DNA from: Phaeotremella fagi
Taxonomy: Eukaryota; Basidiomycota; Tremellomycetes; Tremellales; Phaeotremellaceae
Length of the DNA stretch: 64,000 bases
Direction of reading: 5' to 3'
NCBI GenBank assembly: GCA_001599715.1
Contig: BCHU01000012.1
Coordinates: 310,001 to 374,000 of the forward strand
Shown here: positions 1 through 11,823 of the stretch, one piece after another
Position numbering within the stretch: the stretch's first letter is position 1
Layout: the number at the start of each line of letters is the position of its first letter
Position numbers and translations under genes: made by a program
Notes under the pieces: model-generated
Seen by the model: only the letters and a program-made list of their open reading frames with translations
Told to the model about the DNA's origin: nothing
Databases searched by the model: none

Positions 1-612
1 AAGAGGAACAATGGTCGTCTAGTTGCATCGGCAAAAGGGAATATCCATTGAACTAGTTTGGTCGCGATCCCGTTCCGTAGATGGGTATCAAGGGTGTGTA
101 AAGCGGTTACCATATAACATTGTTCTCCACCTATGAGCGATTCCGAGTTCTTGTATATCTGACCACCAAAGTGATCCATCAGAGGTTGGTTTCCGTCTTT
201 TATCCTTGGATCAACTGTCGCACTGGTAGTATATTTATTTCGTGAGAACCAATCCTTGGGACAATAGACATATTCTACATGAGCTACTATCCTCCCTTGG
301 TTGATTTCGGAACTCGCTTCGACCTGAGGTAAATCCAAATCCCTAACAACCAGATGCTCAGATCTATCAACGGAATCACCAAGATTATCGACGGTCTCAG
401 AACTGATTGAAGGACTGGTGAAAGCCTCTCGAATACCTTTCTCGAACGATTCGGCATTGTAGGAGATGATATTGGGAATCGGAACACCTTTCCATCGTAG
501 GATCCCAATTTCTGAGGACGGGATGGTGCTAGCTGTAATATGGGCTAGATCTACTGCATCAGCGTGAGGATCTTTACTGTCTCGCAGTGAGGTGATGGGT
601 GTGAGACGCATT
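1..612 (-). CDS. GNAT-like acetyltransferase, 3' part cut by window edge
   Basis: An uninterrupted frame runs from an ATG at 612 to the left edge, 204 codons with no stop, so the C-terminus lies outside. The visible protein has a mixed alpha/beta N-terminus and ends in a segment with CYMVTALHTL followed by RNGIATKLVQW. This resembles the core strand and acetyl-CoA-binding loop (R/Q-x-x-G-x-A/G type) of fungal GNAT N-acetyltransferases. The start is the first in-frame ATG after a non-coding stretch. No intron is needed in the visible part, unusual here because most genes have several. Substrate unknown. The family call is an inference from one motif; the existence of the gene is well supported by the long open frame. 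Confidence 0.6.
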
Positions 613-1326
613 TTGGGATTTGTTTTGATGGATTGAGAGATGGAGAAGAGAAAGAATTGATTAATGACGACTGGCGCATATAAGCGATGGCGGCTAAAAT
701 GCTAAATGTTCAGGATCACTTTATGCGACAAAAGCGACCAGGAGCTGCCGAGATTAGATTATATCCCTCTGGTGTGCAAGTATACCTGGTAATCGTAGAT
801 ACTAGAACATATCGTCCGTCACCACATGTACCAAGTATTAACAAATCTCTTCTCGTGCACTTGCAATCTTTCCTCCAACTGAAAAGGTTCACCATGGTTA
901 AATGTCCCTTAGCCAAAGGTTTGATACAGAAACTGTGCATTGTTTTCGCCGTCAGAATCTACGACACTTCTCCCTACTTCGGTGCCAGTCGATCAGGGGA
1001 CACTTCCAAGATGTCGTTGAAGATATCATCTAGTTTCAGTGACACGAGGTAGGATCGGGATAAATCTAGAAGGATAGGGAGCACTCATAGCGTCATTAAC
1101 TTCAGTCGCATAGTCTTAATTGGCATTGGCAGTAGTATGAAAGACATGTGTATGTTTAGTAGGGATGAACAAGAGTATCATGCATTTGTGAAATAATTGA
1201 AGATTTCACTCCATTCTATCGGTGAAATTGTGAAACACAACGACTAGAGGGTTGAATGATAATTCTATGGTCGTGATCTACATCTTTAGTTCACTTTCTA
1301 TCCACGACAATAACTCGGTATTCAAA
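613..1326. other. intergenic region, divergent promoters
   Basis: This stretch separates the leftward GNAT-like gene from the rightward RNase III gene. Short open frames occur on both strands but they overlap each other and have no recognisable product, so I treat the segment as promoter and leader DNA. Confidence 0.5.
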
Positions 1327-2574
1327 ATGAACACCTCTATCCCCAATCCGAAACCATACACTGTTCACCAAATCAACCATACTCAACAAGATAGACAACA
1401 ACGGTTACCTTTGGCAGAAAGAATCATTCAACCTGAAAATCCTTTACCGCTGTCCTCCAGAATTGGTGAAAAATCTTTACATCTCGCTCTCAAAAGTCCA
1501 CAAAAACGGCAGGAGAATGAAACCCATCAGCGACCATTTCAATCAAATTCAATTACCGGAACCAATCAACTTGCACCAAAAACGATCGCAACCCCACTGA
1601 AATCCAATCCCAAAGTAAACACCAGATCAAGTAGGCGATTCGAGCCCCGACGACATCTATCAACAAATCCAACCAACCTTCCTGAACTCTTACCGATCAA
1701 ATCAGAAAATCTCTTGAACCAAGTCTTCACCACTCAGGCGTATCTGCGTGAACTAGGGTTCAAACGTCATCGAGCTGAATTGAAGAGTTTCGAATATCTA
1801 GAAATTCTGGGTGATGGAGTTTTGCACGAGTTTGTTCCTAGATTGTTGAAAAGTGTTTGGCCAAATATCGAAGTTGGAGTTATTTCGGTATGTCAGAGTG
1901 TACTTGTAGAACTGACATGATAGGTTGTTAGGGAGTACCTGACTTCAAACGTTACTTTAGCTGGGGTATCTAAACATTATAAACTTGTCGAACGAGCTCA
2001 AAAGACATCTGCTCAATTCAATCCCAAACTCAAACTTCATGCGGATATCTTTGAAGCCTACGTCGGGTCATTGAAGATCGAAGCGCAGGATCAAGGTAAT
2101 TTCACCGGGATGATAATTTTTGAAGATTGGTTACAGAGAGTTTTGATAGGTGGTTTGATGGGCGTTGAGGGGTTGGTTGAGAGGTTGATGAAGCGACGGG
2201 AGGGTTGCGAGTTTTGGAAATGTACTCGATTGGGCGGTCTTTGGGATAGGAAGATGAGATTGGAGGAGGCTAGACGGAACAAGGAGGTTAGGGTTGCGAA
2301 GCGGGCTAGGGAGATTGAGAGGAGAGGTGCGAGGTCGACCAATACCGAAAAGTCGAACACGACTCCCATGGGTTCTCAATCGGCCAAATCATTCACTCGA
2401 CTCATGGTGGACGTCTCGACACAGACGGAATCGATCCCAAGAGATCAACAATTGACTCGATGCGCTTTGGATCCAATAACCGAACCACCACTCAAGAAAC
2501 GCAAAGTTGTATCGAAACCTGCCGAAAACGTTGCACCTCGACGATCTGCACGGTTAGCGAAGAAAGCAGTCTGA
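1327..2574 (+). CDS. single RNase III-domain protein with nuclear-type basic tail
   Basis: Two exons (1327-1887, 1924-2574; 36-nt intron) give 403 residues. The RNase III signature is visible as FEYLEILGDGVL (E159, D163) and LHADIFEAYVG (D228, E231), matching the four acidic residues that bind metal in catalytically active class I RNase III enzymes. The 120-residue N-terminus is basic and Ser/Pro/Gln-rich. No double-stranded-RNA-binding domain is evident after the nuclease domain; instead there is a helical basic segment and then a tail with PLKKRKV (about 377-382) and RRSARLAKK, typical of nuclear localisation. It is not a Dicer, having one RNase III domain and no helicase or PAZ. It could act in rRNA/snRNA processing like Rnt1, or be a divergent mitoribosomal homologue, but the tail argues for the nucleus. 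ATG 1327 was chosen for its A at -3; an in-frame ATG at 1267 is the alternative. Confidence 0.75.
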
Positions 2575-2771
2575 AGGAGGTTAAGTGCAAGGATTCTAGC
2601 CAACACAATACGATACCATGCATAATCTCTACGCCTTCTTTGGCTTTTTCACTAAGCGTTAGCCACATCCAAACTCAAACTCACTTCCATATTTCGATCT
2701 AGATTTGGTTCTATTAGCAACACCCGATAAATCCAAAGCACCTCTGACGACTTTGTACCTATGCGATCAGC

Positions 2772-3279
2772 CTAACTCGACATCAAAACCCACCTTAAAC
2801 CAGGTAAATCCTTCGTTCTCCCACCTCTGATCAAGACCACACTGTGTTCCTGTAAATTATGACCTTCACCTGGGATATAGGCGATGGTAGTTTTACCAGT
2901 TGAAAGTTTAACTCTGCAGACTTTACGAACGGCTGAATTGGGTTTACGTGGTTTGGTAGTGTAGACTTTTGAACAGACGGCTTTTTTTTGTGAACAGTTT
3001 TGGAGTAACGGCGTTTTCGTCAATCTTTTGGTCGTTTTTCTGCATCCTCTGGCGACTGGTGTGGTGTTAGGGGGTTTATGCACGATTGGACTTACCTTGA
3101 TTGATGGTTGCTGATATTGGTGAAGAGACTGAGAATTGGCGTTGTGGTTGAGTGATGATTTTGGATGATGAAGCGATGGGTAAAGTGGAGTGTCGATAGA
3201 GTTGAGGGATTGGTGTTGCTCTTAGTGACATCCTTGATAATGATGATGTTAATGAGGATAGCATTTTGGAGGTGTTCAT
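2772..3279 (-). CDS. mitochondrial small-subunit ribosomal protein uS12m
   Basis: Exons 3096-3279 and 2772-3055 (40-nt intron) encode 155 residues. After splicing the protein reads [16 protein letters not shown] and then carries the uS12 hallmarks [34 protein letters not shown] and KDLPG. uS12 sits at the decoding centre of the small ribosomal subunit. The N-terminal 50 residues are Ser/Arg-rich without acidic residues, a mitochondrial presequence pattern, and the body is bacterial-like rather than cytosolic uS12, so this is the nuclear-encoded mitochondrial form. The intron splits a Val codon just after the conserved TINQ. The translation start is the ATG at 3279 preceded by CCAAA; an upstream in-frame ATG would add 25 hydrophobic residues and is less likely. 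Confidence 0.9.
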
Positions 3280-3423
3280 TTTGGGTATGGAGAAGTAGAT
3301 TGAAGAAAAGTCAAGTGAATTGTGAATCGTTATCACAATATAATTACGTGTCATTTAATTCCTTGATTGATTAATTTCAGATTTATTTTGGTCCACTCAA
3401 AGTTGACTTCTCACTTATCCACA

Positions 3424-6247
3424 ATGTCCCAAGATTTTATATCAGTAAATGATCCACAACCAAGCTCGTCTAAACCAAGAAAGGAGAGAGTAAAGTGAGT
3501 CACAAATAATGATACCACTAACATCAGTACCACCGTTTTCGTCTCCTCACTTCCATACAACGCAACTTCGACAGATCTACTTACCCACTTTTCATTCATC
3601 GGACCAGTCAGACATGGTTTCGTAGCTACAGATAAAGAAACCGGGAAATCAAAAGGTGTCGGTTATGTAACCTATTCATTGATTGAAGACGCTCAACGAG
3701 CTGTCAACGAACTTGACGGTGGAGAATTTGGTCAAGGCAGGAAGATCCGGGTGTCGTTGGCAGACAAAAAGGTGGGTAAACGTTGTGATTACACTGATGG
3801 TTAGCCCCCGCCCCCACCTCGAGGTGAAAAACCTGAACCCGTCGTTCGTAAAGCGATCGAAATTGAAACTACCACACCAACCGACCCCAACGCCATAAGA
3901 ACATTGATAGTTTCAGGTTTACCCAAAGACATTACCAAAGCTGTTCTATGGAAAAAAGTCAGAAAAACCAACGACCAAATCGAATTGGTGTACCCCATCG
4001 ATGGTGAGGAAGACACCGCTCATTTGATCTTCCCAAGTCATGGAGATTCACTCAAAGCTTTACCAAAATTACACGGTCATGTGTATAAAGGGTCGTTACT
4101 GTCTTGTGTCTTGAAGAAAAGAGCTGAAAAGTTGTCTGCAAAAGGTGAAGGTAAATCTGCCAGTCATGCTGGTAGATTGATCATCCGTAATTTGAGCTGG
4201 GACGTGAGTAAGAGTGTCGATCATAGCTGACGATTAGACTACCGTCCAAGATCTACGTGCAACTTTTTTACCTTTTGGTCCTATCCATTCGATCGATTTA
4301 CCGACTCTACCTTCGATACTCCCGTCTGATCCTTCAAAGGCTCCACCACCACCTCGAGCAAGAGGTTTCGCGTTTGTTTGGTTTCTAGTTCGTAAAGATG
4401 CTGAGAGAGCAATGGAGGGGGTTAACGGGAAGGTTGTCAAGAAGGCACAGAAGGGTGCGGCGACGGCTAAAGAGGGTAGACCTGTTGCTGTTGATTGGGC
4501 TTTGAGTAAGGAGAAATGGCAGGAGAATCAAAAGGAGGCAGGGAAGGGGGAGGAGAGTGGGAGTGGGAGCGACAGCGACAGCGACAGTGAGAGTGGGAGT
4601 GAGAGTGAGGGTGAGAGTGGGAGTGAAAACGACAGTGCCGGGGAGGAAAAGGACGAACACGATGAAAACGACGACGACACCCCCATGGAACCGGTCAAAC
4701 CTCAACTCCCCACAGTTGACGTTGGAAGCACCCTGTTCATCCGAAATCTCCCATTCGAAGTTACAGAACAAGAGTTGGGCGAATTGTAAGTCCACTTAAC
4801 AATCAATCTAACTCTAGATTCAAAACATTCGGTCCCCTTCGTTACGCCCGTATCACCATGGACAAAGCCACCGGTCGATCTCGTGGATCAGGATTCGTCT
4901 GTTTCTGGAACACTGAACATGCAGATCAAGCTATTCTCGAAGCTGAAAAAGTTGCTTCGGAAACTGGTGCCAACGCTTTACCCGTGAGTGCGATGGTGGA
5001 ATCAAGCTGACGATTAGTTGGGGAAAAATCCTTTCGCGTTGCCTTCTATCCTCACTGCGGATCCGTCTTCTTCTCTGGTCAGTAGACTCGTTCTTCACGG
5101 TAGGACGCTAGAGGTTTCACGCGCTGTCACAAGAGAACAAGCTGGTCAGATGAAGGAGGACGGTGAAAGGGCTAGAGAGAGGGGTGACAAGAGAAACACG
5201 TATCTTATGCGTGAAGGAGGTGGGTAGTGAATTAATCAGAGCTGACTTTTAGTTATTTATCCCAACTCACCCGCTGCGGCTAGTTTACCTGAAGCTGAGA
5301 TCGAAAAGCGTCAAGCAGCTTTCAACGCTCGTAAGACGTTGCTGAAATCCAACCCATCGTTGTACATTTCCAAAACACGTTTATCCATACGACAACTGCC
5401 ACTATTCGCTTCCGACAGAACATTGAAACGATTGGCTATACATGCGATTCGAGAATTCGACGAACAAGTCAAAGCGGGAACCAGAGAAGGGTTGACTCGA
5501 GTCGAAGAAACCGATTCCACACTTTCACCAGCGATCGCTGCGCGTGAATCGTCAAATTCAAAGGGGAAGAAGAAGAAGGAAAGGGAAACTCCCGTTGTCC
5601 AAAGTAAAGTCGTTAGACAATCTGAGAAATTAGATCCGTTGACTGGATTAGGTAAATCCAAGGGTTACGGTTTCTTGGAAATCAGATCTCATAAAGAAGC
5701 GTTGAAGGTGTTGAGATTCGCCAACAACAACCCCGAAGTCGGTAACTTGATGTGGGAATGGTGGAAGGTTGAAATGGGTGAATTGGTGGATCGAACTAAA
5801 AAGTTGATAGAGAGTGCAAAAGAGAGCAAGGAGGGAGAGGGGAAGGAAAAGACGGAAAGTGTTGAAGAGCTTGTTTCGCGATTGAAAAAACTTGAAGGGA
5901 GAGTTGCCGAGGGTGATGATAGGTCTATGGGGGGTATGAGGGGTGGCAAGACTTTGATGATTGAATTCAGTGTGGAGAACGTTCAGGTGGGTAAAGTTTG
6001 TGACATAGCTGATCGATAGGTCGTTAAACGTCGAGTTGAAAAAGTGGTTACTCCAAGGACGGAACGACCTGAGCGTACTGATACCAAGGGCAAACGTAAG
6101 ATTGATCAGATCGAGGCTGTCGATACGGACGACGAGGATGGGAAGGAGAAACCGAAACCCAAGGTTCAGGTTAAGAAGGGTCTTGAGAAGATGGGTGATC
6201 AGTTGGGTAGTATGATTGGTAGGAAGAGGAAGATGAGACGGAAGTAG
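3424..6247 (+). CDS. NOP4: Nop4/RBM28-type nucleolar multi-RRM protein
   Basis: Eight exons (3424-3494, 3528-3771, 3805-4203, 4238-4785, 4818-4983, 5018-5219, 5253-5986, 6020-6247) separated by 32-34-nt introns give 863 residues. Four RRM modules are visible: RRM1 begins NTTVFVSSLPYNAT and contains SKGVGYVTY; RRM2 has TLIVSGLPKDI; RRM3 has LIIRNLSWD and RGFAFVWF; RRM4 begins STLFIRNLPFEV and has GSGFVCF. Between RRM3 and RRM4 is a long Ser/Asp/Glu tract, and the C-terminus is Lys/Arg-rich (GRKRKMRRK), as in nucleolar proteins. The yeast and human relatives act in 60S pre-ribosome assembly. RRM number, order and length fit that family. Long open frames on the opposite strand across this gene are shadows. 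Confidence 0.9.
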
Positions 6248-6365
6248 GGGGGTTAGGATGTACTGTGATCGATGCATTCATGTTGGTATTTTGACCATAG
6301 ACAGGAACGTTTGGATGAGACATACGAGATGTAAACTACTGGAAAAACAAATTTAGAGTCCAACC

Positions 6366-7318
6366 CTATCTGGTACTACTACCACCAAACCCAGTAGCTC
6401 TTCTCATCCCCGTCGAAGACCCCTCACCACGGTCGACCTCACGATCAAACCGATCAGTCCTGTCGAATCTATCTCCCCTAAATCGAGCCGTAGGCGCAGT
6501 AGTCTGCGTAGCCCTATTAAGCAAATAAGTACCCGCCGCCCCAGCCGCTAAACCAGTGAGAAATCCAGGTCCACCACCAGTTCCGGTCTCAGTGGTCGAA
6601 TCAGGATGTTTCGAATATGGTGGTGGAGGTGGTGCACCTCCCCCACCACCACCGCCGCCGCCGTTGAATCCAGGTCCACCCCAAGGGAATCTTCGTCTTC
6701 GTTCGATCCCACCCCCACCTCCGAAACATGAATTAATGATTGAATAGAGTATCCAGAATAGTATACTCAGGAACAAGATGTAGAAGATGAAATTGGTTAA
6801 GATGCCTAGGACGGGATTCGAATTTGAAGATAGTTGGGGGTCTTCACCGAATTCTAAACCTTTGGATGTGGGGTAGAGATTATATTCTAATCCGCATGAA
6901 CCTTTTGGTTTCAGTGTCTGTGGTTTAGATTAGACCTTACCTTGAAGAACGTATTTATCGTTCGAGGAAGACCAGCCTTCACATGATACATGGACTTTGC
7001 CAAGTCTGATCGATTTAGGTAAATCCGTTTCACACTGAGTCAAAATCAATAAACAATCCTAACGATAACTAAAGTGGTGAACATACCTTCCATTGAACAC
7101 CACCAACTCCGTCGTCACCCATGTTGATACATTGAACAACTTCAGGTTGATAGACATCACACGCTTTACCGACACATGTGAGTTGAGCTTGAATGGTCAG
7201 TAACATTTTAGTCTGGAGGGCACTTACGAATGGGATCAACTCTTCTCGCCAGTGTTTCTTCATCTCTGTAGAACGTTAAGGACTTGATCGATTTCAACGA
7301 GACCCTCTTTGGCTTCAT
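6366..7318 (-). CDS. SARAF (TMEM66) homologue, store-operated Ca2+ entry regulator-like
   Basis: Exons 7228-7318, 7087-7187, 6941-7034 and 6366-6901 (introns 40, 52, 39 nt) encode 273 residues. The luminal part shows the SARAF pattern: SLTFYRDEETLARRVDPIP, QLTCVGKAC, VVQCINMGDDG, VQWKCETDLP, VSCEGW and GSCGLEYNL. A single membrane segment (LFLSILFWILYSIIN) is followed by a Gly/Pro/Arg-rich cytosolic tail with a polyproline-polyglycine stretch and RFDR repeats. In animals SARAF damps store-operated calcium entry at the ER; function in fungi is not established. Oddity: the family normally starts with a signal peptide, but the ATG at 7318 is followed directly by MKPKRVSLKS, and no other usable ATG lies in the roughly 190 nt up to the next gene. 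A tiny 5' exon may have been missed. Confidence 0.85.
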
Positions 7319-7513
7319 TTTGGGAGTCTGAATTATATCGATGTGCACAAGGTGGAAGTGAAAATCGAGATATTACCACAAAAACAAAATTTGCCACCGA
7401 CTTCCACGTCGACAAGTTTCCGTTGGAACCAGGAGTAAACTCAAAAGTCAAAAAATGTCCATCTTGTATTTACAAAGTTCCCACTACCTAAAATCAAAAG
7501 ACTATATAACACA

Positions 7514-10357
7514 TCACACTCTCAGAACTGTAACCTTCCCAGTAGCTTTACTAACCCCCCTCCCACCCTTCTTACCGATCTGAACCCTCTCAACACCCAA
7601 ACCACCGTCTACCCTCATAGCGTTACTGTCGACCAATTGAAGCGGTTTAGCTTTCCTCTTTGCCATTTCCCTCGCACTAATCTTCCCAGTTCCATGGCTC
7701 CCATCTTGAAGTTTCTTCACCAACATCAATTCCTTCTTTGAAGGTTGGAACGGCGCAACTACCAATTTAGTCGGTGAGTTGGTACTAGACACAGTAGTCA
7801 TCGTCTCGTTCGACCTCTTCTCCCGAAGTTTGGGTAAGGAAGGTAAACTATGAGGTGACATTGGGTGTTCTGGTGGGATGGGGATCGATTTGATCGGTGG
7901 ATGTGGATGTGAGGTTATGACTGGGGTTATTTCTTGGGGTACGTCGGGGGTTGGGACTGATGTGGGGGATATAACGAATGACGCTCTGGTAGGTGTATCC
8001 ATCGCCATGACCCTTTCCATCTCCTCCGCCATTTCTTCAGTGTTATCCATTGATGCTCGGTCAAAATTATCCCAAGTGTTAGTGACGAAACTACCATCCA
8101 ACCTAGATTCTTCAGTTACAGGAGTCAACCCCTCTCGAGTCAACCCCTCTCTTCCACATAGGTCGACACTCTTCCTAACATCTTCGAAATCGGTTGTATC
8201 GATCGTAGGTAAACTTGTATAAGATCTATGTCGATGACGAAGTGGGGTATAGGTCGTATCAACCGAAGACGAATAGCTATGAGTTTTGGAGTTCAACGTG
8301 GATACACTTTCTCGTGAGATTTTGGTATTGCCACCGATCTTGATGGAAGGGATTAAACCGGGTAAGATACCTGCTGAAAGCCAATCCAATTCGTAAGACT
8401 GAGATGGTATGAATGACGGACTAGACATTCGAGCTCTGGTAGCGGTTTGAATCTCGACGGTATCGTCGATACTTGAAGAGATCCCACTGAGCCTTTTTGG
8501 TAACATTGAAACGATACCGCCTCGACGAATGTTAGACTCTAATACACGTTTCCTCATATCAGTGGATTCAAGAACCCTCATCGCAGGTAACGGTTTGACC
8601 ATCTCTGCCGCTCTAGCAAACAACGATCCGGTCTCACGTGCATGACCAGCTTCGATCCAAACATCACCACTGGTTCTTGCAAGTGCCCTTGCGAGAGACA
8701 GATCATCCATCGTATGTCTTCTATAGCCGAAATTTGAGACTGAAGGCTTTTGTTGGATCAGAGTTGACATTCTTTGTGATTGGATCGAACGGTTTGGTAC
8801 GGGTGGCGTTAATTTAGGTGAGACCGTTATGGGGAGTGAGAGTTGGGATTCGGTGAGGAGAGCAAGGGATCTATGAGATTCGAGAGAGGTTTTGGAGTTG
8901 GAGACTAGGTTGATTGGACGGTACCGCAGGAGGTATGATGTGAGAACGAGTAATGGTGCCGGGATACTCAACGAGACGAGATAGAGGATCGACGTTAACG
9001 AATCGACGCCCCTGACGACAATGGGTACAGATAAAGCCTGACGTCAGAAAAACCCCCTTTACCACTTACATAACACAGAAGCAATCCTAAAAATCCAATC
9101 CAACCAACACCACCCCGCCCCTTTCCCCAATCTTGAAAACCGTCAACGCCACTTTCGACATTAACCCAATCTCTATCCAACAGTATTTCCGAATTATCTT
9201 TCCAATCCCATTCACGGTTGACGCTGAGAGTGGGTGTTGGTGGTAAAGGTAGATCCATTGGTATAGGAGGTGGTGGGGGTGCACGACGATCACCCGGTAA
9301 TGTGTCATTAGCGGAATGAAACGTTTGTAGCGTTGAACTAGATTTCATATGTTTCGCTATGAGAGATTGAAACCCTTGGGGGAGGGGTTGGAAAGGGTCC
9401 GGCTCGTAATCTGCGATGATCGAACCACCGTGCGAGATAGCTGAACCTGGTGTGGTGCAGGTTCGGAACGACGATCCAGAGTAGGGGGTGGACGCTGACG
9501 GGGTTGGGGATCTGGATCGAGTGACGACTGGGGGCGGAGGGGAGTGATTCCATGAAGCGATTGTTGAAGGGGTAGTGTTTGGTTCTGAAAGCCATGAACC
9601 AGGTGAACCTGGTGGTTGACGTCTGGGTGTTTTGACAGAGGGTGAATAAGAGAATGATGAGGGGACGGAAGCTTGGGCTAGGATGTTAGTTGGGTCATGG
9701 GGTTGACTTACATGGGGAGCTTAACCAATCGCTACCTTCACGAAAAGCTTTTTCGTCCGTGTCATCAGATTCTTGGGGTTGAACGTTGAGTTGAGGTTTG
9801 GTTTTAGGTAACAAACCAACTACCCCTGTTGCTACAAGTAGAATAGTTGAGGTAACAAGAACCACCAAAATGTTGTTGATCGAAACCACAAAAACCGTTA
9901 TCCCAAGGACCGAACCCAGAGTCAACCCAACGACCCAAGGGATCGATCGATGTCCAATCCCCCCTTTCCAACCATAAACCCCCAACCAAAAAACACATCC
10001 TTGTAAAAGTGATTCAGAAACACCAAACAACACCAACCCACCACGTCCTTCACCCAAAACCAAAAAACACCAACCGAAACAGATAGAGATAAATGAACAT
10101 GAACATAGGATCAAAGAGACTTTTGAACGGATATCGATGATGTTCGGGATGAGGGTTTTGGGGGAGTTGGGATCTGATTGACGTGGAGGGAGATTGAAGA
10201 AATCTCGGGGGAGGTTACGGTTTGGAATGGGGATTGGGATTTTCTTGAGGAGGTTACGGGATGAGAGGTGATGGAGGAGTGGGGTTAGGTGGTAGATCGA
10301 TGTTAGGGTTAGTGTTAGGAGTGAGGGGATGGGAATGATTATTTGGGGAATGTTCAT
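7514..10357 (-). CDS. seven-TM protein with long Ser/Thr/Pro-rich tail, function unknown
   Basis: Exons 9712-10357, 9070-9677 and 7514-9037 (introns 34 and 32 nt) give 925 residues. Five hydrophobic helices lie in the first exon (near residues 8-25, 75-95, 100-120 and a pair at about 130-175). A long hydrophilic Ser/Pro-rich loop fills exon 2. Two further helices span the second junction (GWIGFLGLLLCYV joined to ALSVPIVV, then LYLVSLSIPAPLLVL). The last 450 residues are polar and rich in Ser, Thr, Pro and Arg. Topology resembles a fungal seven-TM receptor-like protein, with the large loop between TM5 and TM6 and a phospho-site-rich tail. I recognise no family motif, so this is a topology description rather than a functional call. 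The start ATG at 10357 has ACA upstream; an earlier in-frame ATG at 10501 would add a polar segment before TM1. Confidence 0.7.
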
Positions 10358-10757
10358 TGTGGCTATTAGTGTTTTGTTGTAGTTTGTAATGATAAAGAAG
10401 AAGAAGAGGTGATGGTGAGTTGTTGTTTGAATTGATGGTTGTTTGAAACGTAGAAAGTCGTTCAACTTGGATACACAGTGTTGATTCATTTGAGTAAACA
10501 AGGAATAGAAGGTGGAAATAGACGCGTTCTGTCTAATACTACATGTACCAATACATACGGCTATACTTGGAAGAGAACATGATCATAACCTCCATGAATG
10601 CATACGCTAGACTACACTGCAGCACCAAGTTGATCTCCAAATGATTGTCTACGGATCCAATAAATGCCACCGGTCGATCGGTAACGAGATGCCACGAGGG
10701 GAACTAACAACCTCACTGATCCAAGGTGAAAGTGTTGATTTCATCTATCAACCAAAA

Positions 10758-11735
10758 ATGTCACAAGATGAAGAGGAACTGTTAAAGCGATTCGCAGCAT
10801 TGAAATCCCCAAAGAACTTACCCAACCCAAACATAAACGAATCCACCAAACAATCTGGATCTCACGACGACGACGACGAATTGGAACGAATCGCTGAAGG
10901 TCGATTTGAAGGTGTGAACCTAGGGAATGAAGATGACGAAGTGGGTGAACAGATCTCCCACTGGCTGATAAAATCAGATGGAGAAATTCATATCATCCCT
11001 CGAAGGTGATACCACCGATTACCTAACCGATCTCCAACCATCCACCCAAACCAAGGATCTACTAAAAGAAGCTCAAGACACCCTACTCGTGCCCACCTCC
11101 CACCCCGAAGAAGATCCCTATTCCGACCACGAATCGCCCGAGACAATTCTCCAAAAAGCAATCGACGAAGCCAACCTCGAAGGGGGCTCACGAAACACCT
11201 GGACAGGTCCTACGCATGTGCGTTTACGTCGATCGCCGACCGAGTTCGATGAGAGTGGTAGACAGATTGCAGGGGTTAGAGGGTTAGGGGAGATTGGTGA
11301 AGATTTGAAAGGGCTTAGGGATTCGCCTGAGGGTGAGGATCAGGATGGGGTGGGTTGGCCTAGTGTACCTAGTACTTTACCTTCGGATGAGGTGGATGGT
11401 GAGACACTTAGGAAGATGGAGTTGTTGTTGGGTTTAAAGGGGAGTGGGCCAAAGGGGGATTCAGTGAAACCAAAACCGAACACCTCCAGCCGACAATATT
11501 CCTTCCCTGAATACGACAATAATAGAGACGACGATGTCGATAGTTGGTGTTGTAAGTGGACCTCACGGCTAGACTGACATCAGGTATCTGTTCAAAAGAC
11601 GCTGTACTAGTGTGTAAAGACTGTGATGACGATCTGTATTGTAATAAATGTTGGAGGGACGGTCATGACGGTGTAGATTCTGATCATCGAGTCAAGAAAT
11701 TCGTTTGGTCAAAACCTAAACCAATTCCGATATAA
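10758..11735 (+). CDS. ANCHR/ZFYVE19-like protein with C-terminal B-box-type zinc finger
   Basis: Exons 10758-10940, 10978-11551 and 11584-11735 (introns 37 and 32 nt) encode 302 residues. The N-terminus MSQDEEELLKRFAALK resembles the short leucine-rich motif at the start of ANCHR. The middle is acidic and disordered. The C-terminus, completed only after splicing, reads WCCICSKDAVLVCKDCD then DLYCNKCWRDGHDG and DHRVKKF, the C-x2-C-x7-C-x2-C-plus-CxxC/H cluster of the ANCHR zinc finger. Human ANCHR delays abscission with Vps4 (NoCut checkpoint); a fungal role is an inference from domain similarity. The last intron splits the second Cys codon of the finger, so an unspliced reading loses the domain. 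Confidence 0.75.
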
Positions 11736-11823
11736 ATAACAAATCTGTAGCATAATTATAAACATGTATCAAAGGTCGTATATACAAGAAATCGTTAAAT
11801 CGTAATAAATATCGTAACTTAAT

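Noticed and set aside
687..1052. 121-codon open frame on the plus strand
   Set aside because: No recognisable content, weak context, overlaps an antisense frame of similar size; the region reads as a divergent promoter.
5648..6277. 209-codon antisense open frame inside NOP4
   Set aside because: It lies on the opposite strand of well-supported RRM/basic coding exons and has low-complexity Leu/Pro/Ser content typical of an antisense shadow.
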